A stretch of DNA of 64,000 nt, taken from assembly GCF_003491345.1 (NCBI RefSeq), contig NZ_CP025512.1, positions 2,356,001 to 2,420,000 on the forward strand, given 5' to 3'. The position numbers and the translations under genes are program-made. Under the pieces are notes generated by a model. That model saw only the letters and a program-made list of their open reading frames with translations, was not told where the DNA came from and ran no database searches. Positions 39,402 through 47,291 of this stretch are shown one piece after another. This DNA is from Neorhizobium sp. SOG26. Lineage in GTDB: Bacteria; Pseudomonadota; Alphaproteobacteria; Rhizobiales; Rhizobiaceae. How positions within the stretch are numbered: position 1 is the stretch's first letter; every line of letters starts with the position of its first letter.

Positions 39402-39523
39402 GGCCCTGGCGACCTGACTATCGCTACTGTGGCGCCTGGGCCCCGGCCTTCCAAAACCCGGCTTTGTCCGATTACCGGGATCGATCATCGAAAAATGAAT
39501 ATCGCCGCAGGTCTGCGCCGCGA

Positions 39524-39548
39524 GGAACTTTCCTTTGTCTGTGGGGTT
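39524..39548 (+). promoter_or_regulatory. Candidate EcfG promoter (GGAAC-N16-GGTT)
   Basis: GGAAC at 39524-39528, 16 bases, GGTT at 39545-39548; the DUF892 ATG is 49 bases downstream. One mismatch from CGTT. Confidence 0.5.
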
Positions 39549-39596
39549 AACTGGCCTGGGAAACACACCCAGACCAATCACCTCAAGGAGAGATCA

Positions 39597-40094
39597 ATGG
39601 CAACGAAGACCCTCGACGACCTGTTCTATGAAACTCTCAAGGATATCTACTACGCCGAGCGTCAGATCCTGAAGGCTCTGCCGAAGATGGCACGTGGTGC
39701 CCAGGACCAGAAGCTGAAGGCCGCTTTCGAAAAGCACAAGGAAGAAACCGAAGGCCAGATCGAACGCCTGAAGCAGATCTTCGAAATCATTGGCAAGCGT
39801 GCCCAGGGCAAGACCTGCGATGCCATCGAAGGCATCATCTCCGAAGGCGAAGAGGTCATGGAAGAGTTCAAGGGCACGCCGGCCCTGGACGCTGGTCTGC
39901 TTGCAGCAGCCCAGGCTGTCGAACACTACGAGATCAGCCGCTACGGCACGCTTCGCTCCTGGGCCAAGCAGCTCGGCATGAAGGACGCGGTGAAGCTTCT
40001 CGAAGAAACGCTCGCCGAAGAAAGCAAGACCGACGAGGCTCTTACCATGCTCGCCGAGTCGGCTGTCAATGCAGCGGGCCAGAAGGCTGCCTGA
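39597..40094 (+). CDS. DUF892 / YciE-YciF ferritin-like protein
   Basis: 165 residues. The four-helix fold of the family begins TLDDLFYETLKDIYYAERQILKALPKM and has EHYEISRYGTLRSWAKQLG, with Glu and His residues that could bind metal as in ferritin-like proteins. Members are stress-induced in many bacteria; the biochemical role is unclear. AAGGAGAGATC precedes ATG 39597. A strong terminator follows, so it is monocistronic. Confidence 0.88.
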   Translation: MATKTLDDLFYETLKDIYYAERQILKALPKMARGAQDQKLKAAFEKHKEETEGQIERLKQIFEIIGKRAQGKTCDAIEGIISEGEEVMEEFKGTPALDAGLLAAAQAVEHYEISRYGTLRSWAKQLGMKDAVKLLEETLAEESKTDEALTMLAESAVNAAGQKAA

Positions 40095-40130
40095 CTTCGA
40101 AGGGGCGGATTCACCCTGCCCCTGATATGG

Positions 40131-40158
40131 AAAAGCCCGGTTTTCACCGGGCTTTTTT
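40131..40158 (+). terminator. Terminator after DUF892 gene
   Basis: Perfect 11-bp stem AAAAGCCCGGT (40131-40141) and complement (40146-40156), a four-base loop and a T run. Confidence 0.9.
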
Positions 40159-40167
40159 GTTGCTTGC

Positions 40168-40416
40168 TTATTGAGAGAGAGGGCTTCGGGGTATCGCCCC
40201 CGCTCCGGCTCTGGCGATCACCGAGACCGGCAGCATCTCTCCATTGAGCGCCTGGCGGCGGAAGATCTTGTCCTTCGCGCCCATGCTGCGGGCAATGTGT
40301 GCCTTCGCGGCATCCATGGCCAGATCGTAGGTGTGGTAGCAGGATGCGGACTGTACCCCGTCGATCACATAGACCCAGCCGGTCGCGTGCGGAATGATAT
40401 CGCAGTAACGTTCCAT
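40168..40416 (-). CDS. Small DUF2188-like protein
   Basis: 82 residues. The N-terminal part (CDIIPHATGWVYVIDGV, then YDLAMDAAKAHIARS) resembles DUF2188, a small domain of unknown function in which a strand pair is followed by a helix. ATG 40416 has GGAAGGAGAC upstream. It sits behind an exact EcfG promoter on the minus strand, divergent from the DUF2934 gene. No function is known. Confidence 0.7.
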   Translation of the reverse strand: MERYCDIIPHATGWVYVIDGVQSASCYHTYDLAMDAAKAHIARSMGAKDKIFRRQALNGEMLPVSVIARAGAGAIPRSPLSQ

Positions 40417-40439
40417 GATTGTCTCCTTCCCGGCCACGC

Positions 40440-40464
40440 AACGCGGGAGCTAGGAAAAGGTTCC
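40440..40464 (-). promoter_or_regulatory. EcfG promoter, exact match (GGAAC-N16-CGTT)
   Basis: Minus-strand GGAAC (40464-40460), 16 bases, CGTT ending at 40440; the ATG at 40416 is 24 bases downstream. Confidence 0.75.
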
Positions 40465-40514
40465 TCATCAACGTCAACAACCTGCTTGGATGGCCGCAAT
40501 TTTCATTTGCGGCC

Positions 40515-40539
40515 GGAACCTTTTGCCACCATTGCCGTT
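40515..40539 (+). promoter_or_regulatory. EcfG promoter, exact match (GGAAC-N16-CGTT)
   Basis: GGAAC at 40515-40519 and CGTT at 40536-40539; the DUF2934 ATG (40567) is 28 bases downstream. It forms a divergent pair with the site at 40440-40464. Confidence 0.78.
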
Positions 40540-40566
40540 TTCACGATCGGGCGAATGGAGACAATA

Positions 40567-41085
40567 ATGGCAGACTCCGAAGAAAAGTGGATCAGGCAGC
40601 GCGCATACGCGCTCTGGGAAGAAGAAGGCTATCCGTCTGGCAAGGACCAGGAGCATTGGGATAGAGCGACACGCGAATATGCTGCACTTGGATCCGCTGC
40701 ATCGACGGGAGCGGCCAAGGGCAAGAAAGGCGCCGGCGCATCCAAGACCACCAAGGCTTCGAGCACAAAAAGCTCAGCTTCCGCAAAGGGCGGTGCTTCC
40801 AAACCCGCCTCCTCCGGTTCAGGCTCCAAGGCACCATCCAGGAAACCGTCTGCAAAAGCTGCTGCAGCGACCGTTGACGCGGCACTGGGTGAAGCGCCTG
40901 GCGACGACGCTGCCAAGCACGCGCGTTCCAAGGCTGCGAAACCCGCATCGCCGGCCAAGACGGGCGCCACTGACAAGAAAAGTTCTTCTGCCAAGGCAGG
41001 CTCCAAGGCCCAGGCTGCGATGCCGGAAGCCGTAGGGCCGGAAAAGAAGCGCTCCAAGAAGGTTTCGGCTGGCGCAGCCGGCTAG
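40567..41085 (+). CDS. DUF2934 protein with histone-H1-like Lys/Ala/Ser tail
   Basis: 172 residues. Residues 1-35 form the DUF2934 domain (EEKWIRQRAYALWEEEGYPSG). The remaining 135 residues are almost entirely Lys, Ala, Ser, Gly and Pro in short basic repeats, resembling eukaryotic H1 tails and bacterial H1-like proteins, so it may bind DNA or RNA. GGAGACAATA precedes the ATG. It has an exact EcfG promoter. A nucleoid-compacting role in stress is inference. Confidence 0.8.
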   Translation: MADSEEKWIRQRAYALWEEEGYPSGKDQEHWDRATREYAALGSAASTGAAKGKKGAGASKTTKASSTKSSASAKGGASKPASSGSGSKAPSRKPSAKAAAATVDAALGEAPGDDAAKHARSKAAKPASPAKTGATDKKSSSAKAGSKAQAAMPEAVGPEKKRSKKVSAGAAG

Positions 41086-41209
41086 ATCCAACCGATCGAC
41101 CAGTGATCGAACGGCCGCGGCGACATGTTCTGCCGCGGCACAGTCTATCTTTGCCTTGGACATCAGCGAATGGCTTACGCGTTAAATTCCTCCCCTCTGT
41201 CGAAGCGCT

Positions 41210-41235
41210 GGAACGTTGGCTGCCCGCCAATGGTT
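41210..41235 (+). promoter_or_regulatory. Candidate EcfG promoter of glgA (GGAAC-N17-GGTT)
   Basis: GGAAC at 41210-41214, 17 bases, GGTT at 41232-41235; the glgA ATG at 41274 is 39 bases downstream. One mismatch from CGTT. Confidence 0.45.
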
Positions 41236-41273
41236 CTTCAAGATGCAAGCGCCTGGAGGCGGAGGAAAGCACG

Positions 41274-42854
41274 ATGAACGCTTACGCTTCGGTCGACATC
41301 GGTAACGGCGATCAGCACGTTGTGCCGGGTCGCGAAATGGGTGCAGGCCCGGACAAACGGGCACCGCGTATGAAGATTTTATCGGTTACTTCAGAGATAT
41401 TTCCCCTCATCAAGACCGGCGGCCTGGCAGACGTCACCGGCTCCCTTCCGAAAGCCCTGAGCGCGCTCAACGTCGACACCACGACGATCGTGCCCGGTTA
41501 TCCGAAGGTGATGGCGCAGCTGAAGAGCGCCATGCCACTGCTGACCTTCGACGATCTCCTCGGCGAACGCGCCTGCCTGCTGCATACCCGCGTGGAAGGC
41601 TTGAGCCTTTTCGTGCTCGATGCACCGTCGCTGTATGACCGCCCCGGCGGACCTTACGTCGATGAACACGGGATCGATCACCACGACAACTGGAAGCGCT
41701 TTGCGGTCCTTTCGCTTGCCGCCGCCGAGATCGCCAATGGCGTGCTGCAGGGCTGGGTACCGGATCTTGTTCACACCCATGACTGGCAGTCGGCGCTGAC
41801 CTCGGTCTACATGCGCGAGCGCGGCTGCAAAACGCCGGTGGTGCTGACGATCCACAACCTCGCCTTCCAGGGCCAGTATTCGGCCGGCCTGCTCGGCGAG
41901 TTGCGCCTGTCGCCGCGTGCCTACTCGCTCGATCAGCTGGAATATTTCGGTGACATCAGCTTCCTGAAGGGCGGCCTGCAGACGGCCGATGCGATCACCA
42001 CCGTCAGCCCGACCTATGCGCGCGAGATCCTGACGCCACGTTTCGGCATGGGCCTCGACGGCGTGTTGAACGCACGCGTGGCGGTGCTGCGCGGCATCGT
42101 CAACGGCATCGACCTCGAAATCTGGGATCCGGCAACCGATCCATATCTTCCCCGCAACTATGATGTCGGCAGCCTGCGCCGCAAGCGAGACAACCGAACG
42201 GCGTTGCAGCACCGGTTCGGCCTCGATCCATCTTGCAAGGGTCCGGTCTTCTCGGCGGTGAGCCGTCTCACCTGGCAGAAGGGCTTCGACATGTTTGCCG
42301 ATACGGCGGACGAGGTGATCGGCAACGGCGGCCAGGTGATCGTCTTCGGCCAGGGTGACAAGGACATCGAGCAGGCGCTGATCAACACCGCTGCCCGGTA
42401 TCCGGGCCAGATGGCGGTGCATGTCGGTTACGACGAACCGACGGCCCACCTGATCCATGGCGGATCGGATGCGATCGTCCAGCCCTCACGCTTCGAGCCC
42501 TGCGGTCTCACCCAGCTTTACGCGTTGCGCTACGGATGCGTGCCGGTGGTATCGCGCACCGGCGGGCTTTCCGAAACCATCATCGATGCCAATGATGCGG
42601 CGATGTCGGCGCGGGTGGCTACTGGCTTCCAGTTCCACCCGGTTACGACGGATGGGCTGCGACTGGCGCTGCGCCGGGCCATGCATGCCTTCCAGGAGCC
42701 CAAGATGTGGGCGCGCCTGCAGAACCAGGGCATGAAGGCGAAGTTCTCATGGGAGCGGAGCGCGCAGCAATATGCGGCTGTTTACGCCAACCTCGTGCGC
42801 AAGGCTGGTAACGCCGCATTCGACCGGGCCAGCATCCGCCGCGCGACAATCTGA
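41274..42854 (+). CDS. glgA: Glycogen synthase (ADP-glucose)
   Basis: 526 residues. Transfers glucose from ADP-glucose to glycogen. The ADP-glucose motif KTGGLADV near the start, the THDWQSAL block and the C-terminal RFEPCGLTQLYALRYG motif are present. Two starts are possible: ATG 41274 (GGAGGAAAG upstream) adds 32 residues to the normal family N terminus, while ATG 41370 gives the usual MKILSVTSE start with a poor ribosome site. I favour 41274. No glgB, glgC or glgP lies beside it, unlike the usual operon, so this looks like a separate, possibly stress-induced copy. Confidence 0.9.
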   Translation: MNAYASVDIGNGDQHVVPGREMGAGPDKRAPRMKILSVTSEIFPLIKTGGLADVTGSLPKALSALNVDTTTIVPGYPKVMAQLKSAMPLLTFDDLLGERACLLHTRVEGLSLFVLDAPSLYDRPGGPYVDEHGIDHHDNWKRFAVLSLAAAEIANGVLQGWVPDLVHTHDWQSALTSVYMRERGCKTPVVLTIHNLAFQGQYSAGLLGELRLSPRAYSLDQLEYFGDISFLKGGLQTADAITTVSPTYAREILTPRFGMGLDGVLNARVAVLRGIVNGIDLEIWDPATDPYLPRNYDVGSLRRKRDNRTALQHRFGLDPSCKGPVFSAVSRLTWQKGFDMFADTADEVIGNGGQVIVFGQGDKDIEQALINTAARYPGQMAVHVGYDEPTAHLIHGGSDAIVQPSRFEPCGLTQLYALRYGCVPVVSRTGGLSETIIDANDAAMSARVATGFQFHPVTTDGLRLALRRAMHAFQEPKMWARLQNQGMKAKFSWERSAQQYAAVYANLVRKAGNAAFDRASIRRATI

Positions 42855-42880
42855 TCTTTCCAGCTTATTCAGCCCATGAA

Positions 42881-42904
42881 AAAACCGGCCTCGCGGCCGG
42901 TTTT
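42881..42904. terminator. Bidirectional terminator between glgA and glgX
   Basis: Perfect 10-bp stem AAAACCGGCC (42881-42890) and complement (42895-42904), with A/T runs on both sides. Serves the two convergent genes. Confidence 0.85.
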
Positions 42905-42928
42905 CTTTTGCCCGCATGGGCGGCCGTG

Positions 42929-45007
42929 TTACGGCCGCCGGAACAGGGCGAGGCTTCGGCCTTCGAGCTCGAAGTCCTTTTCCTTGGTGATGACCAGGCC
43001 ATGCTTGCTGACGTCCGAGGTCGTCAGCTCCAGCACCCAGCCGCCTTCGCCGAACTGCGGGATTTGGAACGGCACATTGCCTTCAAACGGGTTAAAGAGC
43101 AGCAGGACGTCGTGCCAGATCCCCTCTTCCACCTTGAGATCCGGGCGGCCGATGTAAAGGCCGAGCGTCGAGCCCTCGTCCCACTGGTGCGGTTCCTGGA
43201 AGCCGCCGCCGGCGTTGAACCACTTGATGTCCATGCCGTCGCGCCAGTTTTCACGCCGCAAAAGCGGCTGCTCGCGGCGCAACTGGATGATCCGGCGGGT
43301 GAACTCACGCAGGTCCTCGCATGCCTCCGGCAGGTCGTCCCAATGGATCCAGGAGATATCGCTGTCCTGGCAATAACCGTTGTTGTTGCCCATCTGGCTG
43401 CGGCCGAATTCATCACCGGCAAGCAGCATCGGCGTGCCGTGCGAAAAGAACAGCGTGGCGAGAAAGTTGCGCTTCTGGCGCTCGCGCACGGCGTTGATGC
43501 CCTCGTCGTCCGTCGGACCTTCCGCACCATAGTTATAGGAACGGTTGTCGTTGTGCCCGTCGTTGTTGTCTTCGCCGTTATCGTCGTTGTGCTTCTCGTT
43601 GTAGGATACGAGGTCGTTCAGCGTGAAGCCGTCATGGGCGGCAATGAAGTTGACGCTTGCCCAAGGGCGGCGGCCACGCTGGTCGTAGAGGTCACCGGAA
43701 CCGAGCAGGCGCGCGGCAAAATCGGTCGAGACGTTGGTGCCCTTCCAGTACTCGCGCACTGTGTCGCGATACTTGTCGTTCCACTCGGCCCAGCCCGGTG
43801 GGAAGCCACCGACCTGGTAACCGCCGGGACCGATGTCCCAAGGTTCGCCGATGAGCTTGACCTTGGAAAGAACCGGATCCTGCGTCACCGCATCGAAGAA
43901 GCCGCCGCGCTCGTCAAAGCCCTCCGGCTCGCGACCGAGGATGGTGCCAAGGTCGAAGCGGAAACCGTCGACATGCATGGACTCCGTCCAGTAGCGCAGC
44001 GAATCCAGTATCATCTGCAGCACGCGCGGATGCGAGGTGTTGACCGTGTTCCCGGTGCCGGTGTCGTTGATGTAGTAGCGGTGCTGGTCCGGCATCGTCC
44101 GGTAATAGGAGAAGTTGTCGATGCCCTTGAAAGACAGCGTCGGGCCAAGCTCATTGCCCTCGCAGGTGTGGTTGTAGACCACGTCGAGGATCACTTCGAT
44201 GCCGGCATCATGGAAGCTGCGCACCATGTCGCGGAAGCCCTGGATGCCCCGCGGCCCGTAATAACGTGGCGCCGGCGAGAAGAAACCGAGCGTGTTGTAA
44301 CCCCAGAAGTTCTTCAGCCCCTTGTCGAGCAGGTGCTGGTCGTCCGGGAAATAATGGATGGGGAGAAGCTCGACCGACGTGATGCCGAGCGCCTTGATAT
44401 ATTCCACCGAAGCCTTGTGGCCCATGCCTTCGAAGGTGCCGCGCAGTTCCTTCGGGATCGCCGAGTTCAGCTGCGTGAAGCCTTTGACATGCGTTTCGTA
44501 GACGACGGTCGAGGGCCAGCTGATCGACGGGCGGTTCTTGTCCTGCCAGTCGAATTCGCTGGGGTCGATCACCCGGCACTTTGGCGTGAACGGTCCGCTG
44601 TCACGCTCATCGAAGGTCAAATCCTTGTCCGGGTGCAGCAGGTCATAGGCGAAATGCGCGTCGTTCCATTCCACCTCGCCCACCAGTTCTCGGGCGTAAG
44701 GGTCGACAAGCAGCTTGTTCGGGTTAAAGCGATGGCCGTTTTCCGGGTCATACGGACCGTGCACGCGGTAGCCGTAAAGCGCCCCCGGCTTCAGGCCAGG
44801 CACGTAGCCGTGCCAGATCTCGTGGGTGTATTCCGGCATGTCCATCCGGGCGATCTCGACCTTGCCGCTCGGATCGTAGAGGCAAAGTTCGACGCGCTCC
44901 GCATGCGCGGAAAAAATGGCGAAGTTGACACCTTCGCCATCGTAGTTGGCTCCCAGCTGAACCCAGGAACCGGGTTCGATGGAGAGATGAGTTGATTTCG
45001 TGTCCAT
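42929..45007 (-). CDS. glgX: Glycogen debranching enzyme GlgX
   Basis: 692 residues. A GH13 isoamylase-type enzyme that cuts alpha-1,6 branches of glycogen. An N-terminal carbohydrate module (about 1-140) precedes the barrel, with the nucleophile region GFRFDLG, the acid/base Glu in GEPWD and the third acid in AAHDGFTL. ATG 45007 has AAGGTG upstream. Convergent with glgA. Synthesis and breakdown genes side by side suggest a stand-alone glycogen module. Confidence 0.92.
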   Translation of the reverse strand: MDTKSTHLSIEPGSWVQLGANYDGEGVNFAIFSAHAERVELCLYDPSGKVEIARMDMPEYTHEIWHGYVPGLKPGALYGYRVHGPYDPENGHRFNPNKLLVDPYARELVGEVEWNDAHFAYDLLHPDKDLTFDERDSGPFTPKCRVIDPSEFDWQDKNRPSISWPSTVVYETHVKGFTQLNSAIPKELRGTFEGMGHKASVEYIKALGITSVELLPIHYFPDDQHLLDKGLKNFWGYNTLGFFSPAPRYYGPRGIQGFRDMVRSFHDAGIEVILDVVYNHTCEGNELGPTLSFKGIDNFSYYRTMPDQHRYYINDTGTGNTVNTSHPRVLQMILDSLRYWTESMHVDGFRFDLGTILGREPEGFDERGGFFDAVTQDPVLSKVKLIGEPWDIGPGGYQVGGFPPGWAEWNDKYRDTVREYWKGTNVSTDFAARLLGSGDLYDQRGRRPWASVNFIAAHDGFTLNDLVSYNEKHNDDNGEDNNDGHNDNRSYNYGAEGPTDDEGINAVRERQKRNFLATLFFSHGTPMLLAGDEFGRSQMGNNNGYCQDSDISWIHWDDLPEACEDLREFTRRIIQLRREQPLLRRENWRDGMDIKWFNAGGGFQEPHQWDEGSTLGLYIGRPDLKVEEGIWHDVLLLFNPFEGNVPFQIPQFGEGGWVLELTTSDVSKHGLVITKEKDFELEGRSLALFRRP

Positions 45008-45075
45008 GCCGCACCTTGTGAAAGTTTCGCCAGATAATGGCGCGACACGCGAAATCGTTCCGTTGACAGGGGAAT

Positions 45076-45327
45076 TTACGGGTTGCCGGTGCCGCCCGGC
45101 GGCGTGTTGTTTCCAGGCGCGGTCTGCGTGGTGCCAGACGGTGATGTAACCGGGCTTTGGCCGCCGGTTCCGGACTGCGGCGTCGGATCGCGATCGGCCG
45201 GTGCCGTCTGCGTCGTGCCGGATTGCGCTGGCGGATTGTTGTTGATCGGGTCGCTCTGGTTTTCGCCGCTGTCACCACAGGCGCTAAGCAGGACAACGGA
45301 CGACAAGGCGATGATGAGACGTTTCAT
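45076..45327 (-). CDS. Small repeat-containing lipoprotein
   Basis: 83 residues. The lipoprotein signal ends LLSAC, so Cys17 is the likely lipidated residue. The mature part is low-complexity, with SGTTQTAP occurring twice and much Pro, Gly, Ser and Thr; it is probably disordered. The ATG overlaps the previous stop (ATGA), so it is translated with the 95-residue gene. Function unknown. A similar role to other small envelope lipoproteins in stress is possible. Confidence 0.75.
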   Translation of the reverse strand: MKRLIIALSSVVLLSACGDSGENQSDPINNNPPAQSGTTQTAPADRDPTPQSGTGGQSPVTSPSGTTQTAPGNNTPPGGTGNP

Positions 45328-45611
45328 TTATGGTCTTCTCCGGAAAACTTCTTGTAGGCGGCCTGCCGGCGGCGGGCATCAAGGGCGATAACTTTCTCAA
45401 CGGCAGCGACATCTTCCGCTGCGGCGACGGGAACGGGGTCGCAGGCAATCGCTTCCAGCACCTCGGGCGCCAGCGCGCCTTCGCGGATCACGTATTCCAG
45501 TGCTTCTCGCGTTTGCCGCTCGGCCTTGAGCTGCGCATAAAGCGCCAGGATCAACCGATCCCTGACATCGCGCTCCGGCTCGCCATCGCCTGTTCTGGCA
45601 AATTCTGCCAT
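45324..45611 (-). CDS. Uncharacterised 95-residue protein
   Basis: 95 residues, mostly helical and charged, with RDVRDRLILALYAQLKAERQ and a C-terminal AVEKVIALDARRRQAAYKKF helix. No membrane segment. GGAGGAAGCC precedes ATG 45611, which is preferred over one ten codons upstream. It is coupled by a 4-base overlap to the lipoprotein gene and sits behind a near-consensus stress promoter. I do not recognise the family. Confidence 0.65.
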   Translation of the reverse strand: MAEFARTGDGEPERDVRDRLILALYAQLKAERQTREALEYVIREGALAPEVLEAIACDPVPVAAAEDVAAVEKVIALDARRRQAAYKKFSGEDHK

Positions 45612-45639
45612 GGCTTCCTCCGTGTCTTGTGCCGGGGTC

Positions 45640-45664
45640 AACTTTCCGTCGCAGCGATTGTTCC
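45640..45664 (-). promoter_or_regulatory. Candidate EcfG promoter (GGAAC-N16-AGTT)
   Basis: Minus-strand GGAAC (45664-45660), 16 bases, AGTT ending at 45640; ATG 45611 is 29 bases downstream. One mismatch from CGTT. Confidence 0.4.
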
Positions 45665-45721
45665 CTCCCCGCCCCTTGCGCCTATGTCATGGGGACGTGG
45701 GAAATCTTGAAGGAGGGAGCC

Positions 45722-45985
45722 ATGTCTGCATTGACGCCAGAGGAACTGGAAGGCCGGATCAACGCGCACCGGGAACTGATGATCGAGATGCTTGCAGCCA
45801 TGATCGGCGGAGAGGTGACGATTACCGCCTTCCTGCGCAAGCTGCGCGACGACGCGACGTTCAAGGACAATGAGGAAGATCCGGGCGCCCTGCCGGAGAC
45901 TGCGTTTGCCACGCAAAACGCCATGGCGCGCGAGGTTCGCTCCATCCTGGAGGCGGCGCGGGCTCGGGCGGCGGCGGACAATTAA
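45722..45985 (+). CDS. Uncharacterised 87-residue protein
   Basis: 87 residues, helical, with no membrane or signal sequence. It contains EELEGRINAHRELMIEMLAAMIG and ends in an Arg/Ala helix. GAAGGAGGGAGCC precedes ATG 45722, a strong ribosome site. It is divergent from the 95-residue gene. I see no GGAAC promoter for it and do not recognise the family. Confidence 0.65.
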   Translation: MSALTPEELEGRINAHRELMIEMLAAMIGGEVTITAFLRKLRDDATFKDNEEDPGALPETAFATQNAMAREVRSILEAARARAAADN

Positions 45986-46034
45986 GCCCTAATTTAGATT
46001 TAAGGCAATCCTGCCACGTTTAAGGCGGATTTGT

Positions 46035-46059
46035 GGAACCACTATGGGCCTCTCTCGTT
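46035..46059 (+). promoter_or_regulatory. EcfG promoter, exact match (GGAAC-N16-CGTT)
   Basis: GGAAC at 46035-46039 and CGTT at 46056-46059. The only downstream reading frame on this strand before the opposing cytochrome gene is a 25-codon peptide starting at 46089. Confidence 0.75.
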
Positions 46060-46088
46060 CATCTACCACAGCAATGATGGAGGCGACG

Positions 46089-46166
46089 ATGGTCCGGGAA
46101 TGGGTGGAAGCAGCAGGGTTCATGCTTGTGATTGCAGCCTGCTACATGATGGTCGTGCCTGTCTGA
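46089..46166 (+). CDS. 25-residue hydrophobic peptide behind an exact stress promoter
   Basis: Too short for usual cut-offs. ATG 46089 has GGAGGCGACG just upstream; the frame stops at TGA 46166. The peptide starts Met-Val-Arg-Glu-Trp-Val-Glu and continues as a single hydrophobic helix (GFMLVIAACYMMVV), so it would be a small membrane protein with its N terminus in the cytoplasm. Two in-frame ATGs lie five codons upstream. It is the only candidate product of the promoter at 46035. No family recognised. Confidence 0.55.
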   Translation: MVREWVEAAGFMLVIAACYMMVVPV

Positions 46167-46226
46167 TCAACGTCTCCCTGTGGAAATAGAGGGGACGCTG
46201 GAGGGGACAGATGAGGCTCTGAGCGA

Positions 46227-47291
46227 TCAGGGACCATTCCCCTTGCGGCCTGCAAAATATGCGGCAAGCGCCGCGATATCGCCCTCATTCAGGTTCTTTG
46301 CCGCCTCGACCATGAGGTGGCTGTAGGACGTACCGCCTCGGGTTCCCGCACGAAATAGGTGAAGCTGCCGCTCCAGATATGGCGCCGGCTGGCCGGACAA
46401 GCGGGGATAAACCGGGTTCCCATCCGCCTTCTCATGACAGCTGAGGCAAGCGGGCACCTTGTCCGCAGGGCGCCCGGCTTCCGCAAGAATTCGCCCCTTC
46501 TCCACCAGCTCTGACGCTGCTGCATCATCTGCTGACCGATGCGAGGCTTGCGATGCGCAATATCGCGCGAGCCCCGGAAATGTCGCGGGATCCATCGCGC
46601 TCACGGCGAGTTGCATCACGCCGCTCTGACGCCGGCCTTCGGCATAGGCCTTGAGACTTTCCAGAAGATAGGCTTCCGACTGACCGGCAAGGTTCGGGAT
46701 CACGCTCTTGCCATCGAGCCGGGTTTGGGCGTGACAGCTTTCGCAGGTGATCGGCAGCGGCGAGACGGCGCCAGCCATGCCAGAGGTCTGCAGCCCCGAG
46801 AGTTGAATGTACGTCTGCGCGTCCATCTCCGGCAGTCTGCGGATGAAGGCCACCATGTCCCAGACCTCATCGTCACGCGCCTGGCTCGGCCAGGCCGGCA
46901 TGCCGGTATACCGCACGCCGTGCTTGACGATCTCGAACAGCTGCGCGTCCGTCCATTGCGGCACGACGTGGCTGAGGTCCGGCGGCGGCGGCAGCATGGC
47001 GAGAACCGAGTCCGGACGCGGACTGGCCGGCGAGCCATGGCAGATGGCGCAGCCGGTTTCGTAATGACCCGCGGCAGGCGGCAGCCGCGCCGGATCGTCC
47101 AGCGGCGGCGCCTCGACACCAAGCGCTGCCGTGCCGACGGAGTTGCGCATGGCCCAATGCAGGAACCAGTCGGTCACGCCCCAGTGCCCGGTGCTGGCAC
47201 GGATGCCCATCATCCCCGACCAGGCGAAGGCGAGCCCCAGGAGCGGCAGCACGATGATGAGGATGATCAGGTGTTTCCAACGGATCGTCAT
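46227..47291 (-). CDS. Membrane-anchored triheme cytochrome c
   Basis: 354 residues. One N-terminal membrane helix (residues 7-27) anchors three cytochrome c modules with heme sites CAICH (81-85), CESCH (183-187) and CLSCH (282-286). The last two resemble cytochrome c4/c553. Periplasmic electron carrier, likely feeding the oxidase encoded upstream. ATG 47291 overlaps the ctaG-like stop (ATGA). A much longer frame to 47897 also exists but overlaps ctaG and is rejected. Confidence 0.88.
   Translation of the reverse strand: MTIRWKHLIILIIVLPLLGLAFAWSGMMGIRASTGHWGVTDWFLHWAMRNSVGTAALGVEAPPLDDPARLPPAAGHYETGCAICHGSPASPRPDSVLAMLPPPPDLSHVVPQWTDAQLFEIVKHGVRYTGMPAWPSQARDDEVWDMVAFIRRLPEMDAQTYIQLSGLQTSGMAGAVSPLPITCESCHAQTRLDGKSVIPNLAGQSEAYLLESLKAYAEGRRQSGVMQLAVSAMDPATFPGLARYCASQASHRSADDAAASELVEKGRILAEAGRPADKVPACLSCHEKADGNPVYPRLSGQPAPYLERQLHLFRAGTRGGTSYSHLMVEAAKNLNEGDIAALAAYFAGRKGNGP

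Noticed and set aside
45036..45061. GGAAC upstream of glgX on the minus strand
   Set aside because: The base pattern 16-17 bases downstream is CCAT/CATT, not NGTT, so it does not qualify as an EcfG promoter.
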